In this document: in pieces, positions 36,827 to 45,982 of the stretch | How positions within the stretch are numbered: the first letter of the stretch is position 1 | How the letters are laid out: each line of letters begins with the position of its first letter | Assembly (NCBI GenBank): GCA_900539345.1 | Contig: UQBS01000001.1 | Location: 62,001 to 126,000 of the forward strand | Length of the DNA: 64,000 nucleotides | Source of the DNA: an uncultured Coriobacteriaceae bacterium | GTDB lineage: Bacteria; Actinomycetota; Coriobacteriia; Coriobacteriales; UMGS124 | Reading direction: 5' to 3' | Notes under the pieces: model-generated | What the model was told of the DNA's origin: nothing | What the model saw: only the letters and a program-made list of their open reading frames with translations | The model's database searches: none | Program-made: the position numbers and the translations under genes

Positions 36827-36874
36827 CATAACCGCGGGTTATGGCTTATATTGACGATAGATGTATAATTATAC
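36827..36874. promoter_or_regulatory. Divergent control region with two dyads between xpt and surface gene
   Basis: CATAACC (36827-36833) and GGTTATG (36837-36843) form a 7-bp inverted repeat around GCG. GTATAATTATAC (36863-36874) is a perfect 12-bp palindrome that holds a TATAAT -10 box on both strands, so it could serve divergent promoters. Matching -35 boxes at proper spacing are not clear. Confidence 0.4.
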
Positions 36875-36972
36875 GTGCCGAGTTCTGTGAAGCTCGGCGA
36901 CGGGTTCGTCAAAGCGTGGCAGCACCGAGGGGTGCCGGCGTGCGGCCCCCTTCTCGATGAAAGGAGACCGTC

Positions 36973-39900
36973 ATGGCAACTGCCTCATGTGTGGGTAGGC
37001 GCGTAGTCGCCGCCATTCCCGTCGCGGCCCTTGCACTCCTGTTATTTGCAGCCGGCTATCCGGCCGAGGCGCTGGCCGACACCACGGCGCAGGGTTCGTC
37101 CTCGACGCTTGTGAGCGTCAAGGCACCCGGCACTGAGTCCACTGGCTCGGTCAATCTGGCCTCGGCTTCCAACGCCAATGCAACCTCGACCCCTGCCGCC
37201 TCCGATGCCTCGGCCAAGAAGGCCCAGGTGGGGCAGGACACCTATACCTATGTTCTCAATGGAAGCCAGCAAGCCGTTATCACGGGCTATGAGGGCGCTT
37301 CTGCCAAGCTTGTGCTTCCCGACAGGCTGAACGGCATTGTTTTGGCCGGCATTGCCGACGAGGCGTTCAAGGGTAGCACCGCCCTCGCCGAGGTCGTGAT
37401 ACCCGACGGCGTGACCTCCATTGGCGCCCGCGCCTTCGAGGGGTGCACCGCGCTTGCGAGCGTAGACATCGCCCCCACGGTGACAAGCATCGCCGAAGAC
37501 GCCTTCGTGCTCGCCAAGCAGGTCGACGTTACGCAGAAGGACAAGGATGGCAAAGACCAGGTCGTGCAGCAGACGGTGTACGAGGACATTGCCGGCCTCA
37601 AGATTTTGGGCGATGCGGAGTCCATCGCGCCCGACTATGCGAGCAGGCATGGCTTCACCTTCGTGCAGAATCGCTTCCACGCGACGAAGGTCACGCTCAA
37701 CAACAACTCGCTGCTTTTGCTCAACGGCGTGCAGACTGCAAAGCTCACGGGCACGGTCGAGCCTTCCAACTGCACCGATGACATCGCGTGGTCCACGAGC
37801 GATGCCTCTGTCGTGACGGTTGGGCAGGATGGCTCGGTCGTCACGGCCGGTTTGGGCACCGCGACCGTCACCCTCACCGCCGGCAAGATGAGTGCCTCCT
37901 GCACGGTCGACGTGGTGCAGCCGGTGACGCGCATCGACCTCAACAAGGCGAACGTCTCCATGGAGGCGGGCGACGTCAAGCCGCTGCTCGCAACCGTGCT
38001 TCCCAACAACGCCTACAACAAGAACGTCGTGTGGTCCTCCTCCAACCCAGCGGTAGCCAAGGTGGACGAGCGCGGCAACGTCACCGGTGTGGCGCAGGGC
38101 TCAACCACGGTGACGTGCGCTGCGGTGGACGGCAGCGGTGTGACGCAGACGGTGAAGGTCGAGGTCGTCTGCAACCAGCACGTGGTGACGAAGGCCACCG
38201 ACCTTGCCAGCCCGCACGCTTATGCCAACGGCACATGCGACACCTGGGTGTACAGCGATCCTGGCGCCACTGGACTGGCCGTCACATTTGACAAGCAGAC
38301 GTACCTTGAGCGCGGCTACGACTTCGTCGAGGTCTACGGTTCCGACGGCTCCATGGTGGGGCGTTACACCGGCGCCGACCTCGCGGGCGCGACGGTGAAG
38401 GTCCCCGGCGACAGCGTGAAGATTCGCCTCGTGAGCGACGCGACCAACGCCGAGTGGGGCTTTGGTGTCACAGGCATCAAGGAATACCAGCCCGACGGTT
38501 GGTCGTTCTTTGACGGTGACACGCATTACTACATTGGCGGCTGGCTCCTGCGCGGCGAGTGCTTCGTGGGCGGCGCGTGGCGTTACTTCGAGCCCGAGCT
38601 GGGTGCCATGCAGACCGGCCTCGTGACCCTGCCGAGCGGTGTGGTGAAGTACTACGACGAGAACGGCCTGCGCGTCACGGGCTTTGTGCATCTCTCCGAC
38701 GGTTCTCGCTACTTTGACGCCGACACGGGTGTCATGGCGACCGGTCTCACCTACCTGCCCGACGGCCGTGTCATCTACTGCGGCACGAACGGCGTGCTGC
38801 GCAGTGGCACCTTCACCTTCAAGGGCGAGAAGCTGCACTTCAACGACAACGGCGTGCTTGATAACCCTGCCACCACGTCTATCCCGGCCGGCGCGATTGC
38901 TGAGGAAGACGGCGGCCCCGCTGCTGAGTTCACGCCTGTCGTCGAGCGCAAGGCTCTCCAGGGCGCAGTCGACAGCGCGCAGGGTCTGACCGAGGCCGAT
39001 TACACGCCCGAGACGTGGGCGGCCATGCAGGGCGCCCTGGCATCTGCCAAGGCAGTGCTTGCCGATGAGACGGCCACCCAGACCATCGTGGACAAGCAGA
39101 CCGAGCTGCTTGATGCCGCTGTCAAGGCACTGAAGCCCGCGGCTGCTCCTGTTGTGGTTGACACGATGGGACTCGAGCAGGCCATCGGTACGGCCGAGGG
39201 ACTTGTGGCGGCCGATTACTCGCCTGAGACGTGGGTGGCAATGCAGGCTGCACTGGCGTCCGCCAAGGCGGTCCGCGACGATACGAGCGCCACGCAGACC
39301 ATCGTTGACAAGCAGACCGAGCTGCTTGAGGCTGCCATTGCGGCCCTTCAGCCGGCGGTTGCCCCCGTCGTGGTGGACACCTCCTGGCTCGAGCAGGTCA
39401 TTGCTTCGGCCGAGGGACTGGCTGAGGCCGATTACACGCCTGCGAGTTGGGCACGCCTGAGCGCCGCACTTACCAGTGCCCATGCGGTCCTTGCCGACAG
39501 CACGGCAAGCCAGACTGTGGTGAACACGCAGGCTGACCTTGTGCAGAAAGCCATCGACGCACTGGAAGGGGCGGTGGTTCCCTCGCCGGAACCATCCCCG
39601 GAACCGGCTCCTGAACCCACTCCCGAGCCCGCCCCTGAACCCGCTCCCGCAGCGGTCGACTTTGCCGAGCTCGATAACGCGCTTGCATATGCCGGCGCGC
39701 TGATCGAGTCCGACTACACGGCTGAAAGCTGGTCGTACCTGCAGTCTGCGGTTGCCGTCGCGCAAGGCGTGCGCGCCGATGCAGCTGCAGCTCAGGAAGA
39801 CGTGAACTATCAAGCTCAGAACGTGTGGGATGCCGTCAACCTGCTGGTTTCGGCACCGGCCGCCCCTGACCCCGGTGAGGGTGTGGCTGTCGTGGACGAG

Positions 39901-40527
39901 GCTGCAAAGAAGCAAAAGGCCGCCCAGTACCTTGGCGTGCTCTACCTGAGCGCGCTCTACCAGGCCAACCTGGACGACGGCGAGTATTCCAAGGTCACCT
40001 TCAACCAGGATGGCTGGGCCGACCTGCTGTGCGATCCCACGCAGTGGGGTGCCTTTGCCGGCAACCTCGTTGCCCAGGCGGCTACAAACAGCCAGTTTGC
40101 CGAGTTCCTGAAGGATGGCGTGTTGGACAAGGACAACCCCTTTGCCCTTGATATGACCGCGGGTTCCGACGGAACGGTCTATGTGCCCTACACGACCGCC
40201 GCTTCCATGATTGCGGGCGTGACAGGTGTGGATTGTCCCGACGCGACCTTTGCCTGGGCCTCGCACATGACGCCCGGCGGCGACGGCACGGGCTTTGTGG
40301 CATGGCCGACGGCGGACTATCCGCTTGAGGCTACGTTTGCCAATGTCGCTGAGTTCGCTGACGGCACGTTCGGGTATGTCATCAAGCTTACCTTTAAACT
40401 TTCGACTGGTGAGCAATTTGACAAGTACTACCAGGTCATTGCTAGTCCCAGTGCTGATAGTCCTTTCGGTTGGATTCTCACCCAGGTCTTGACCGACTCG
40501 AGTTTGAGTGGCTATTTTACTGAGTAG
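36973..40527 (+). CDS. Large multidomain surface protein (BspA-like LRR, Ig-like, CUB-like, cell-wall-binding and FIVAR repeats)
   Basis: A 1184-residue exported protein with an N-terminal signal (VAAIPVAALALLLFAAG, cleavage near ALADT). A BspA-type leucine-rich segment follows at about residues 120-180 (IADEAFKGSTALAEVVIPDG). Then come two bacterial Ig-like Big_2 domains (230-400) and a CUB-like domain (405-510). Cell-wall/glucan-binding repeats (515-635) include GWSFFDGDTHYYIGG and YYDENGLRVTGF. Three clear FIVAR helical repeats (LTEADYTPETWAAMQGAL type, 655-865) precede a Pro-Glu linker, a fourth, diverged FIVAR and an unrecognised C-terminal domain (about 975-1184). There is no LPXTG anchor, so attachment is probably through the wall-binding repeats. 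GAAAGGAGACCGTC precedes the ATG. Likely an adhesin. Confidence 0.85.
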   Translation: MATASCVGRRVVAAIPVAALALLLFAAGYPAEALADTTAQGSSSTLVSVKAPGTESTGSVNLASASNANATSTPAASDASAKKAQVGQDTYTYVLNGSQQAVITGYEGASAKLVLPDRLNGIVLAGIADEAFKGSTALAEVVIPDGVTSIGARAFEGCTALASVDIAPTVTSIAEDAFVLAKQVDVTQKDKDGKDQVVQQTVYEDIAGLKILGDAESIAPDYASRHGFTFVQNRFHATKVTLNNNSLLLLNGVQTAKLTGTVEPSNCTDDIAWSTSDASVVTVGQDGSVVTAGLGTATVTLTAGKMSASCTVDVVQPVTRIDLNKANVSMEAGDVKPLLATVLPNNAYNKNVVWSSSNPAVAKVDERGNVTGVAQGSTTVTCAAVDGSGVTQTVKVEVVCNQHVVTKATDLASPHAYANGTCDTWVYSDPGATGLAVTFDKQTYLERGYDFVEVYGSDGSMVGRYTGADLAGATVKVPGDSVKIRLVSDATNAEWGFGVTGIKEYQPDGWSFFDGDTHYYIGGWLLRGECFVGGAWRYFEPELGAMQTGLVTLPSGVVKYYDENGLRVTGFVHLSDGSRYFDADTGVMATGLTYLPDGRVIYCGTNGVLRSGTFTFKGEKLHFNDNGVLDNPATTSIPAGAIAEEDGGPAAEFTPVVERKALQGAVDSAQGLTEADYTPETWAAMQGALASAKAVLADETATQTIVDKQTELLDAAVKALKPAAAPVVVDTMGLEQAIGTAEGLVAADYSPETWVAMQAALASAKAVRDDTSATQTIVDKQTELLEAAIAALQPAVAPVVVDTSWLEQVIASAEGLAEADYTPASWARLSAALTSAHAVLADSTASQTVVNTQADLVQKAIDALEGAVVPSPEPSPEPAPEPTPEPAPEPAPAAVDFAELDNALAYAGALIESDYTAESWSYLQSAVAVAQGVRADAAAAQEDVNYQAQNVWDAVNLLVSAPAAPDPGEGVAVVDEAAKKQKAAQYLGVLYLSALYQANLDDGEYSKVTFNQDGWADLLCDPTQWGAFAGNLVAQAATNSQFAEFLKDGVLDKDNPFALDMTAGSDGTVYVPYTTAASMIAGVTGVDCPDATFAWASHMTPGGDGTGFVAWPTADYPLEATFANVAEFADGTFGYVIKLTFKLSTGEQFDKYYQVIASPSADSPFGWILTQVLTDSSLSGYFTE

Positions 40528-40566
40528 TCATACGCTCTAGTTCAGAGTGAGACTTGCTTAAACCCA

Positions 40567-40603
40567 GGGCCCCATGCTTTCGAATGTTGAAGGCATGGGG
40601 CCC
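40567..40603 (+). terminator. Hairpin after the large surface gene
   Basis: GGGCCCCATGC and GCATGGGGCCC pair perfectly around a 15-base loop 40 bp past the stop. A T-run is lacking, but position and stem strength suggest a terminator. Confidence 0.6.
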
Positions 40604-40702
40604 GGTTCGTGTATGGGGGAGGTTTCGGCGGCGGCAAGGCGTGGGTTCTGATGAGGCGGCGTTGTGCGTGGATGTACCATGCATGTATCCGAAGGGTACA
40701 TC

Positions 40703-40775
40703 GACAAGCCTCTCACCAAGGCCTACGACTTCAGCTTGCCCGTGAGGTCCGATCTCACCCTTTACGCCAAGTGGG
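40703..40775 (+). pseudogene. Fragment of an InlB-type (Listeria-Bacteroides) repeat
   Basis: Translating here gives DKPLTKAYDFSLPVRSDLTL followed by YAKW. This matches DKSLAKAYDFNSTVRSNLTL/YAKW in the SLH surface protein at 43391-43463, at about 63 of 72 bases by eye. No start, signal peptide or rest of the gene surrounds it. It is a decayed piece of a second surface gene. Together with the terminator and the palindromic element described separately, it is all I can identify in the 486-bp gap 40528-41013. Confidence 0.75.
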
Positions 40776-40864
40776 AGGCGACACTGCGATTCCTGCGAAC
40801 CTCTCCGTTCCCGAGTAGTCTTTCAGCCTTGACTTCGCCTTCCAAACCGCCCGCAATGTCTTTA

Positions 40865-40938
40865 TTCCTATGAAAAAAGACAAAGAAATGCTCTTATTCA
40901 TATGAATAATGACATTCGACTGACATTTTTCATAGGAA
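40865..40938. promoter_or_regulatory. Nested palindromes with TTCATA half-sites
   Basis: TTCCTATGAAAAA (40865-40877) is a perfect inverted match to TTTTTCATAGGAA (40926-40938). Between them TTATTCATATGAATAA (40894-40909) is a perfect 16-bp palindrome. All share TATGAA/TTCATA half-sites. The block is far more AT-rich than its surroundings and ends about 75 bp before the DUF4143 ATPase start, so it may be an operator array or a mobile-element remnant. Confidence 0.55.
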
Positions 40939-41013
40939 GATTCTATTCTTAATGGCACAGGCAAAAGAAGCAGTTCTCTTTTTGCGGACCTGGGTGAGGA
41001 AGGGTGTCTTTCT

Positions 41014-42351
41014 ATGCGTAGAAACATCTCCAAGGCTCTTGTTGAATGGAAAGATGCGCCCAATCGCAAGCCGTTGGTCATTACGGGCGTGCGACAGTGT
41101 GGGAAGACCTATGTGATGCGCGAGTTCGGTATGTCATGTTTTAAAGACGTGGCATATATCAACCTTGAGCGAGATTCGTTGGCTGCCTCCGTTTTTGAGA
41201 TGACGCTTGAACCTGCGAGAATCATTTCTGGCCTGTCGGCCGTCTCCCTTGGCAAGGAAATCGTTGAGGGAGAAACCCTTCTGATCTTGGATGAAATTCA
41301 AGCCTGTCCGCGAGCGTTGACGGCTCTCAAGTATTTCTGCGAGGATATGCCGGGCCTTCATGTTGTTTGCGCAGGCTCGCTGCTTGGTGTCGCCCTGACC
41401 CATGAGAACATCTCGTTTCCCGTGGGCAAAGTCGATCGACTCCAAATGTACCCCATGGGCTTTGACGAGTTTCTGTCTGCCACGCGTGGGGACGGCATGG
41501 TGGAGATGCTTGCCGGTCTCTTGCCGACCTCGCCTTTGCCAGCCTCTTTCGCAAGCGAGCTTGAGACGGCCTACCGGGACTTTCTCATCGTAGGAGGGAT
41601 GCCTGAGGCACTTCTGCGCTGGGTGGAAACATCTGACTATGGGCAAGTGGAAGCCGTCCAGGGTCATATTCTGGCCGACTACGAGGCGGACTTCGCTAAG
41701 CATGCGCCTCTTGGAGACGTGGCAAAAATCAGCTGGATTTGGGCATCGGCACCCAAACAGCTTGCCAAGGAGAACAACAAGTTCGTGTTCTCGCAGGTCA
41801 AGGAAGGCAAGCGCGCCCACGAGCTCGAAGACGCTTTGCAATGGCTTGTGGCAGCCGGCCTCGTTCATAAGACCGAGCTTGTGGACAATGCCGAGCTTCC
41901 CTTGAGCTTCAACGCGGATGCTTCGTACTTTAAGGTATACATGTCCGACGTCGGGCTCCTGCACAAGATGGCAAACGTTCCCTACAAGGCTCTTTTGAAA
42001 GCCGAGCCCGCCTACGCGCGTTTCAGAGGAGCCTTGACTGAAAACTACGTGCACAACGAGCTGCTGCTGCAGGGTCTCAAGCCCTACTTTTGGCGCTCAG
42101 GCAATACTGCCGAGGTCGATTTCGTCTTTGAGCAGGACGGTCGCATCATTCCCGTCGAGGTGAAGTCGGCAGACAACACCATGGCAAAGAGTTACCGGCT
42201 TTTCTGTAAGCGCTACGGCATCACCAGGGGTTTCAAGCTTTCACTCAAGAACGCTGCGGTCAATATTGATGACAACGGCTGTGAAACAGTGAGCCTGCCC
42301 CTCTACCTGGCATGGAGGCTTTCAGAGCTGGCCGTACGCGAAACGCTTTAA
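41014..42351 (+). CDS. AAA_14/DUF4143 ATPase
   Basis: A 445-residue P-loop ATPase common in gut anaerobes, function unknown. The N-terminal AAA_14 domain has Walker A VITGVRQCGKTYVMREFG and Walker B TLLILDEIQACPRAL, with AGSLLGVAL after it. The DUF4143 part begins near YRDFLIVGGMPEAL. It ends with AEVDFVFEQDGRIIPVEVKS, which resembles a PD-(D/E)xK nuclease core. GAGGAAGGG precedes the ATG. It lies between two large surface genes; its last codons match a fragment at 46116. It looks somewhat less GC-rich than its neighbours, which may mark transfer. Confidence 0.88.
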   Translation: MRRNISKALVEWKDAPNRKPLVITGVRQCGKTYVMREFGMSCFKDVAYINLERDSLAASVFEMTLEPARIISGLSAVSLGKEIVEGETLLILDEIQACPRALTALKYFCEDMPGLHVVCAGSLLGVALTHENISFPVGKVDRLQMYPMGFDEFLSATRGDGMVEMLAGLLPTSPLPASFASELETAYRDFLIVGGMPEALLRWVETSDYGQVEAVQGHILADYEADFAKHAPLGDVAKISWIWASAPKQLAKENNKFVFSQVKEGKRAHELEDALQWLVAAGLVHKTELVDNAELPLSFNADASYFKVYMSDVGLLHKMANVPYKALLKAEPAYARFRGALTENYVHNELLLQGLKPYFWRSGNTAEVDFVFEQDGRIIPVEVKSADNTMAKSYRLFCKRYGITRGFKLSLKNAAVNIDDNGCETVSLPLYLAWRLSELAVRETL

Positions 42352-42532
42352 CGGGTGAGGTGTGGGGCGGCTGGCGCAGTCAGCGGGGTGCCGCTTGTCT
42401 GGGCTTGCGGGCCAAAGAACCGCTCGTTTCCTCTGTGCGCTGGTAGCCACCGCCCTAGGGTGTACGATTCGCGTATCTGAAGTTGCGCTGAAGGTCCCAG
42501 GGGGCTTGCGGCGCGAGGAAAGGAGCGAGGGT

Positions 42533-45500
42533 ATGGCGTGCAAGGAACGGGCCGCGAAGATCGGGGGAGGTGCCCTTGGCAGGGTCTGGGCCCTCGTCGC
42601 CGCGTTTGCGCTACTTCTCGGCCTGGCCGCAATGGCACCCGCTTCTGCCCAGGCTGCGTCCTTCAGGGACGTCCCCTCTGGGCAGTGGTACACCTCCTGG
42701 GTGGAGCAGGCCTCCGACCAGGGCCTCATGTCGGGCTTCACCGACCCGGCCACGGGCAGGCCCACGGGCTACTTCGGCCCCGACGAGCCCCTCACCCGCG
42801 CCCAGGTCGCCACGGTGCTGTGGCGCATGGCGGGCGGCCCCTCCTCCGGCCACGCCTCCTTCCCCGACGTGGAGCGCGGCTCCTGGTACGACGCGCCCGT
42901 GGCCTGGTGCGTTAAGGCCGGCGTCGTCACCGGCTACACCTCCGGCCCCGACAGGGGCCATTTCAGGCCCGACAGGCCCGTCACCCGCCAGGAGCTGGCC
43001 ACCATGGTGTACAGGTACGCCAAATACGCCGGCATGGACGTCGCCGACCCCGACCCGAGCGCCTTCAGGTCGACGACCGACTGGCGCACGGCGGACTCCT
43101 GGGCCTCGGAGGCCCTCACCTGGACCGCCGCCGCGGGCGTGCTCTCCGGCGTCGACAACCACGACGGGACCTACTCGGTGGTGCCCTTCGGCACCGCCAC
43201 CCGCGCGATGGCGGCCAAGGTCTTCGTCGTGCTCTCCGGCTCCCCCTCGGCCGCCAAGGCGAGCTACACGGTCACCTTCAATTCCAACGGCGGCTCGGCC
43301 GTCAAGGCGCAGACAGTGAAGAACGGCGCCAAGGCCTCCAAACCCGCCAGTCCCACCAAGTCGGGTTATACCTTCAAGGGCTGGTACTCCGACAAGTCCC
43401 TCGCCAAGGCCTACGACTTCAACTCGACCGTGAGGTCCAACCTCACCCTCTACGCCAAGTGGACGGCGAAGTCCCAGGCCTACGCAATCCTCTACAAGGA
43501 CGGCCTGCTCTCCCTGCAGACAGGATCCGACACCGACCCCTCGCACGGCGAGGTCCTCGGCAAGTGGGCGTGGGACGGCTCGTCCCGCCCCTGGTACGAC
43601 AAGCGCGCCCGCGTGAGGTCCGTCGTTGCGAGGGATAAGATTGCCATCTCCGATGAGTCTCGTATATTCGGCGGCCTTCTGAATTGCAAAAACATGGACC
43701 TTTCGAAGCTTGACGTCAGCCGTGCCACGAGTTTCTGTTCCATGTTCTGGGGCTGCTCGTCCCTCCAATCCCTCGACCTTTCCGGTTGGGACGTCTCCGG
43801 CGTCATAGACTTTTCTGTTATGTTTTATGATTGTTCTTCCCTCCGGTCTCTTAACCTTTCTGGTTGGGATGTCTCTAATGCCGATGACCTCTTTGGGATG
43901 TTCTTGGGCTGCTCGTCCCTCCAATCCCTCAATCTCTCCGGCTGGGACGTCTCTAGTGCCTCGAGACTTTCGAGCATGTTTTACGGCTGCTCGTCCCTGC
44001 AGTCCCTCGACCTCTCCGGTTGGATTGCCGCTGCGGATCTCTCAGGCATGTTCTCCGGTTGCTCGCGTTTACAGTCCCTCGATCTCTCCGGCTGGGATTT
44101 GTCCAATGCCTCGGACCTCTCTGGCATGTTTTACGGCTGCTCGTCCCTCCAGTCCCTCGACGTCTCTGATTGGGACGTCTCCAATGCCTCAGTCTTCTCC
44201 GACATGTTTTACGGTTGCTCGTCCCTTGCGACCCTCGACATCTCCGGCTGGGACGTCTCCAACGCCTCGGACCTCTCCAAGATGTTTTACGGTTGCTCGT
44301 CCCTGCAGTCCCTCGACATCTCCGGCTGGGATGTGTCCAACGTGACAAGCTTCGCTTCTAATAATGGCTTTGACAGAGGCATGTTCGAAGGATGCTCCTC
44401 TCTGATATCCCTGGACCTTTCTGGCTGGGATGTGTCTTCGGCCACGAACCTTTGGTACATGTTCTCTGGTTGCTCGTCCCTCCGGTCCCTAGACCTCTCC
44501 GGTTGGAATGTGTCCTCGGCCACGAATCTCTCCCACATGTTTTTCGGCTGTTCGTCGCTGACGACCCTCGATCTCTCTGACTGGGACGTGTCCTCAGTCA
44601 TGGATTTTTCCCTCCTGTTCGAAGATTGCTCGTCCCTGCGGTCCCTCGATCTCTCTGGTTGGGATACCTCCAACGCCGTGGACTTTTCCCGCATGTTCTC
44701 CAGCTGCTCGTCCTTGCAGTCTCTCGACCTCTCCGGCTGGGATACCTCCAACGCCGTGAACCTCTCCTGGATGTTCTCTTGCTGTTTTTCCATGCAGTTC
44801 CTCGATGTTTCCGGCTGGCACGTTTCCTCGGCGACGGACCTCCGCTACATGTTCGAAGGCTGCTCACGTCTGCAGTCCCTCGACCTCTCCGGCTGGGACG
44901 TGTCCTCGGCGAAGTATCTCAGTCTCATGTTTTCTGACTGCTCGTCCTTGAACTCTGTGACTTTGGGCTCCGAGTGTGGTCCGCTCGTCTGGGAGCTTCC
45001 CTCCGGCCCCTGGTATGACGCCGAGGGCAATGAGTACGACCGCCCGCCGGCAGGCGTCGCGGGCACGTTCACCAAGGCGAAGCCGGCAACGCTGGCGCTC
45101 GCGGTTGATGGTGTGTCGGACGCCGATGCGCTGTTGCCTGCCCAGATCGTCGAGGGGGAGCAGGACGGCCAGCGCTACGTCGTCGTGCCCGAGGGCGCGC
45201 CCTTCGAATGCGGCCTCGAGTACCCCGAGCTCGCCGGGCGCTACGTGGGGCCGGGCGTGTATGTCACGGGGTACGTGGGGGATGCCGACTCGGTCACCGT
45301 GCCGCTTGAGATTGACGGTACGCCCGTGGTGTCGGCGAACCTCTCCTGGAACGAGTCCGACCGTGCGGGTATGACGAGGCTCGCCTTCGTCTCGTTCGAG
45401 CGCGTCGAGGGCAAGGTTTCTTCGCTTGCGCAGCTCGACGTGTCGGGCAACGTGCTCTCCTCGCTCGACATCGAGGGCCTTGACGCCCTTGTACGCCTGA

Positions 45501-45949
45501 ACTGCGAGGGCAACCCCATCGCCGACCTTGCGGCCCTCCAAGCATGGGCCGCGCAGGACGGCCACGAGGCGAAGCTGCCGCAGGTACAGGATGCCACCCC
45601 CGTCGAGCCTGACGACGTTGCAGCTCCCTCTGAGCCGCAGGAGCCTGCTTCTCCCGACATCCCGGCGGAGCCTGCAAGCCCTGAGGCTCCCTCGACGGGG
45701 CCGGAGGAACCTTCTGATCCAGCGACTCCCGCCGAGTCCGAGCAGCCTGGCAACGCCGATGTGCCTGATGAGCTTGGCCAGCCTGGTGCCAGTTCCGACA
45801 CGGGCAATCTCGAACAGCCTGAAGCGCCCGCGGACACTGCAGGGCTTGGCGAGTCCGGGCAAGACGGCGACGTCTCCGCTACTGAAGGGCAAGCCGACGT
45901 CATCCGGCTTTCCGAGCTGGGGGAGGAGGCTCTCGATCTGGCAGCCTAG
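42533..45949 (+). CDS. SLH-anchored surface protein with InlB repeat and 16 DUF285 repeats
   Basis: A 1138-residue exported protein. The ATG at 42533 follows GAAAGGAGCGAGGGT and opens a signal with VWALVAAFALLLGLAAMAPA. Three S-layer homology domains follow (about residues 45-235; FRDVPSGQWYTSWVEQASDQ, FPDVERGSWYDAPVAWCVKA and a diverged third) for non-covalent wall anchoring. Next are an InlB/Flg_new repeat (YTVTFNSNGGSAVKAQ) and 16 BspA-type DUF285 repeats (about 385-810), each LDLSGWDVSxAxxLxxMFxG-like. A short leucine-rich segment and a Pro/Glu-rich tail end the protein. There is no LPXTG. It is probably an adhesin or host-interaction protein. Confidence 0.87.
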   Translation: MACKERAAKIGGGALGRVWALVAAFALLLGLAAMAPASAQAASFRDVPSGQWYTSWVEQASDQGLMSGFTDPATGRPTGYFGPDEPLTRAQVATVLWRMAGGPSSGHASFPDVERGSWYDAPVAWCVKAGVVTGYTSGPDRGHFRPDRPVTRQELATMVYRYAKYAGMDVADPDPSAFRSTTDWRTADSWASEALTWTAAAGVLSGVDNHDGTYSVVPFGTATRAMAAKVFVVLSGSPSAAKASYTVTFNSNGGSAVKAQTVKNGAKASKPASPTKSGYTFKGWYSDKSLAKAYDFNSTVRSNLTLYAKWTAKSQAYAILYKDGLLSLQTGSDTDPSHGEVLGKWAWDGSSRPWYDKRARVRSVVARDKIAISDESRIFGGLLNCKNMDLSKLDVSRATSFCSMFWGCSSLQSLDLSGWDVSGVIDFSVMFYDCSSLRSLNLSGWDVSNADDLFGMFLGCSSLQSLNLSGWDVSSASRLSSMFYGCSSLQSLDLSGWIAAADLSGMFSGCSRLQSLDLSGWDLSNASDLSGMFYGCSSLQSLDVSDWDVSNASVFSDMFYGCSSLATLDISGWDVSNASDLSKMFYGCSSLQSLDISGWDVSNVTSFASNNGFDRGMFEGCSSLISLDLSGWDVSSATNLWYMFSGCSSLRSLDLSGWNVSSATNLSHMFFGCSSLTTLDLSDWDVSSVMDFSLLFEDCSSLRSLDLSGWDTSNAVDFSRMFSSCSSLQSLDLSGWDTSNAVNLSWMFSCCFSMQFLDVSGWHVSSATDLRYMFEGCSRLQSLDLSGWDVSSAKYLSLMFSDCSSLNSVTLGSECGPLVWELPSGPWYDAEGNEYDRPPAGVAGTFTKAKPATLALAVDGVSDADALLPAQIVEGEQDGQRYVVVPEGAPFECGLEYPELAGRYVGPGVYVTGYVGDADSVTVPLEIDGTPVVSANLSWNESDRAGMTRLAFVSFERVEGKVSSLAQLDVSGNVLSSLDIEGLDALVRLNCEGNPIADLAALQAWAAQDGHEAKLPQVQDATPVEPDDVAAPSEPQEPASPDIPAEPASPEAPSTGPEEPSDPATPAESEQPGNADVPDELGQPGASSDTGNLEQPEAPADTAGLGESGQDGDVSATEGQADVIRLSELGEEALDLAA
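43693..44955 (+). repeat. Coding tandem repeats, DUF285 type (16 units of about 78 bp)
   Basis: Sixteen consecutive units of 26 residues. One unit is shortened (LDLSGWIAAADLSGMFSGC) and one is lengthened by seven residues (the NVTSFASNNGFDRGMF unit). Conserved DNA such as GGCTGCTCGTCCCT recurs in many units. They lie inside the SLH surface gene and allow unit gain or loss by recombination or slippage. Confidence 0.9.
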
Positions 45950-45982
45950 TTCCTGGCGGCTCAACAGATAGATGCTCACGAA

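Noticed and set aside
36851..36869. TTGACG followed by TATAAT upstream of the large surface gene as a promoter
   Set aside because: The two boxes are only 7 bp apart, far below the usual 16-18 bp, so they cannot form one standard promoter. Only the TATAAT palindrome was kept as a possible -10 box.
36734..36972. Purine riboswitch in front of xpt
   Set aside because: Xpt genes often have one, so I looked on the minus strand, but the conserved loop sequences and three-helix layout were not found. Only short dyads are present.
43693..44955. Regular repeats that might be a CRISPR array
   Set aside because: The units are about 78 bp, stay in one reading frame, vary at codon level and encode DUF285 repeats. 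There are no short identical repeats with unique spacers and no cas genes.
36973..45949. LPXTG sortase anchors in the two surface proteins
   Set aside because: Both C-termini were read (SSLSGYFTE and LGEEALDLAA). Neither has LPXTG, a hydrophobic helix or a basic tail. Anchoring must rely on wall-binding repeats or SLH domains.
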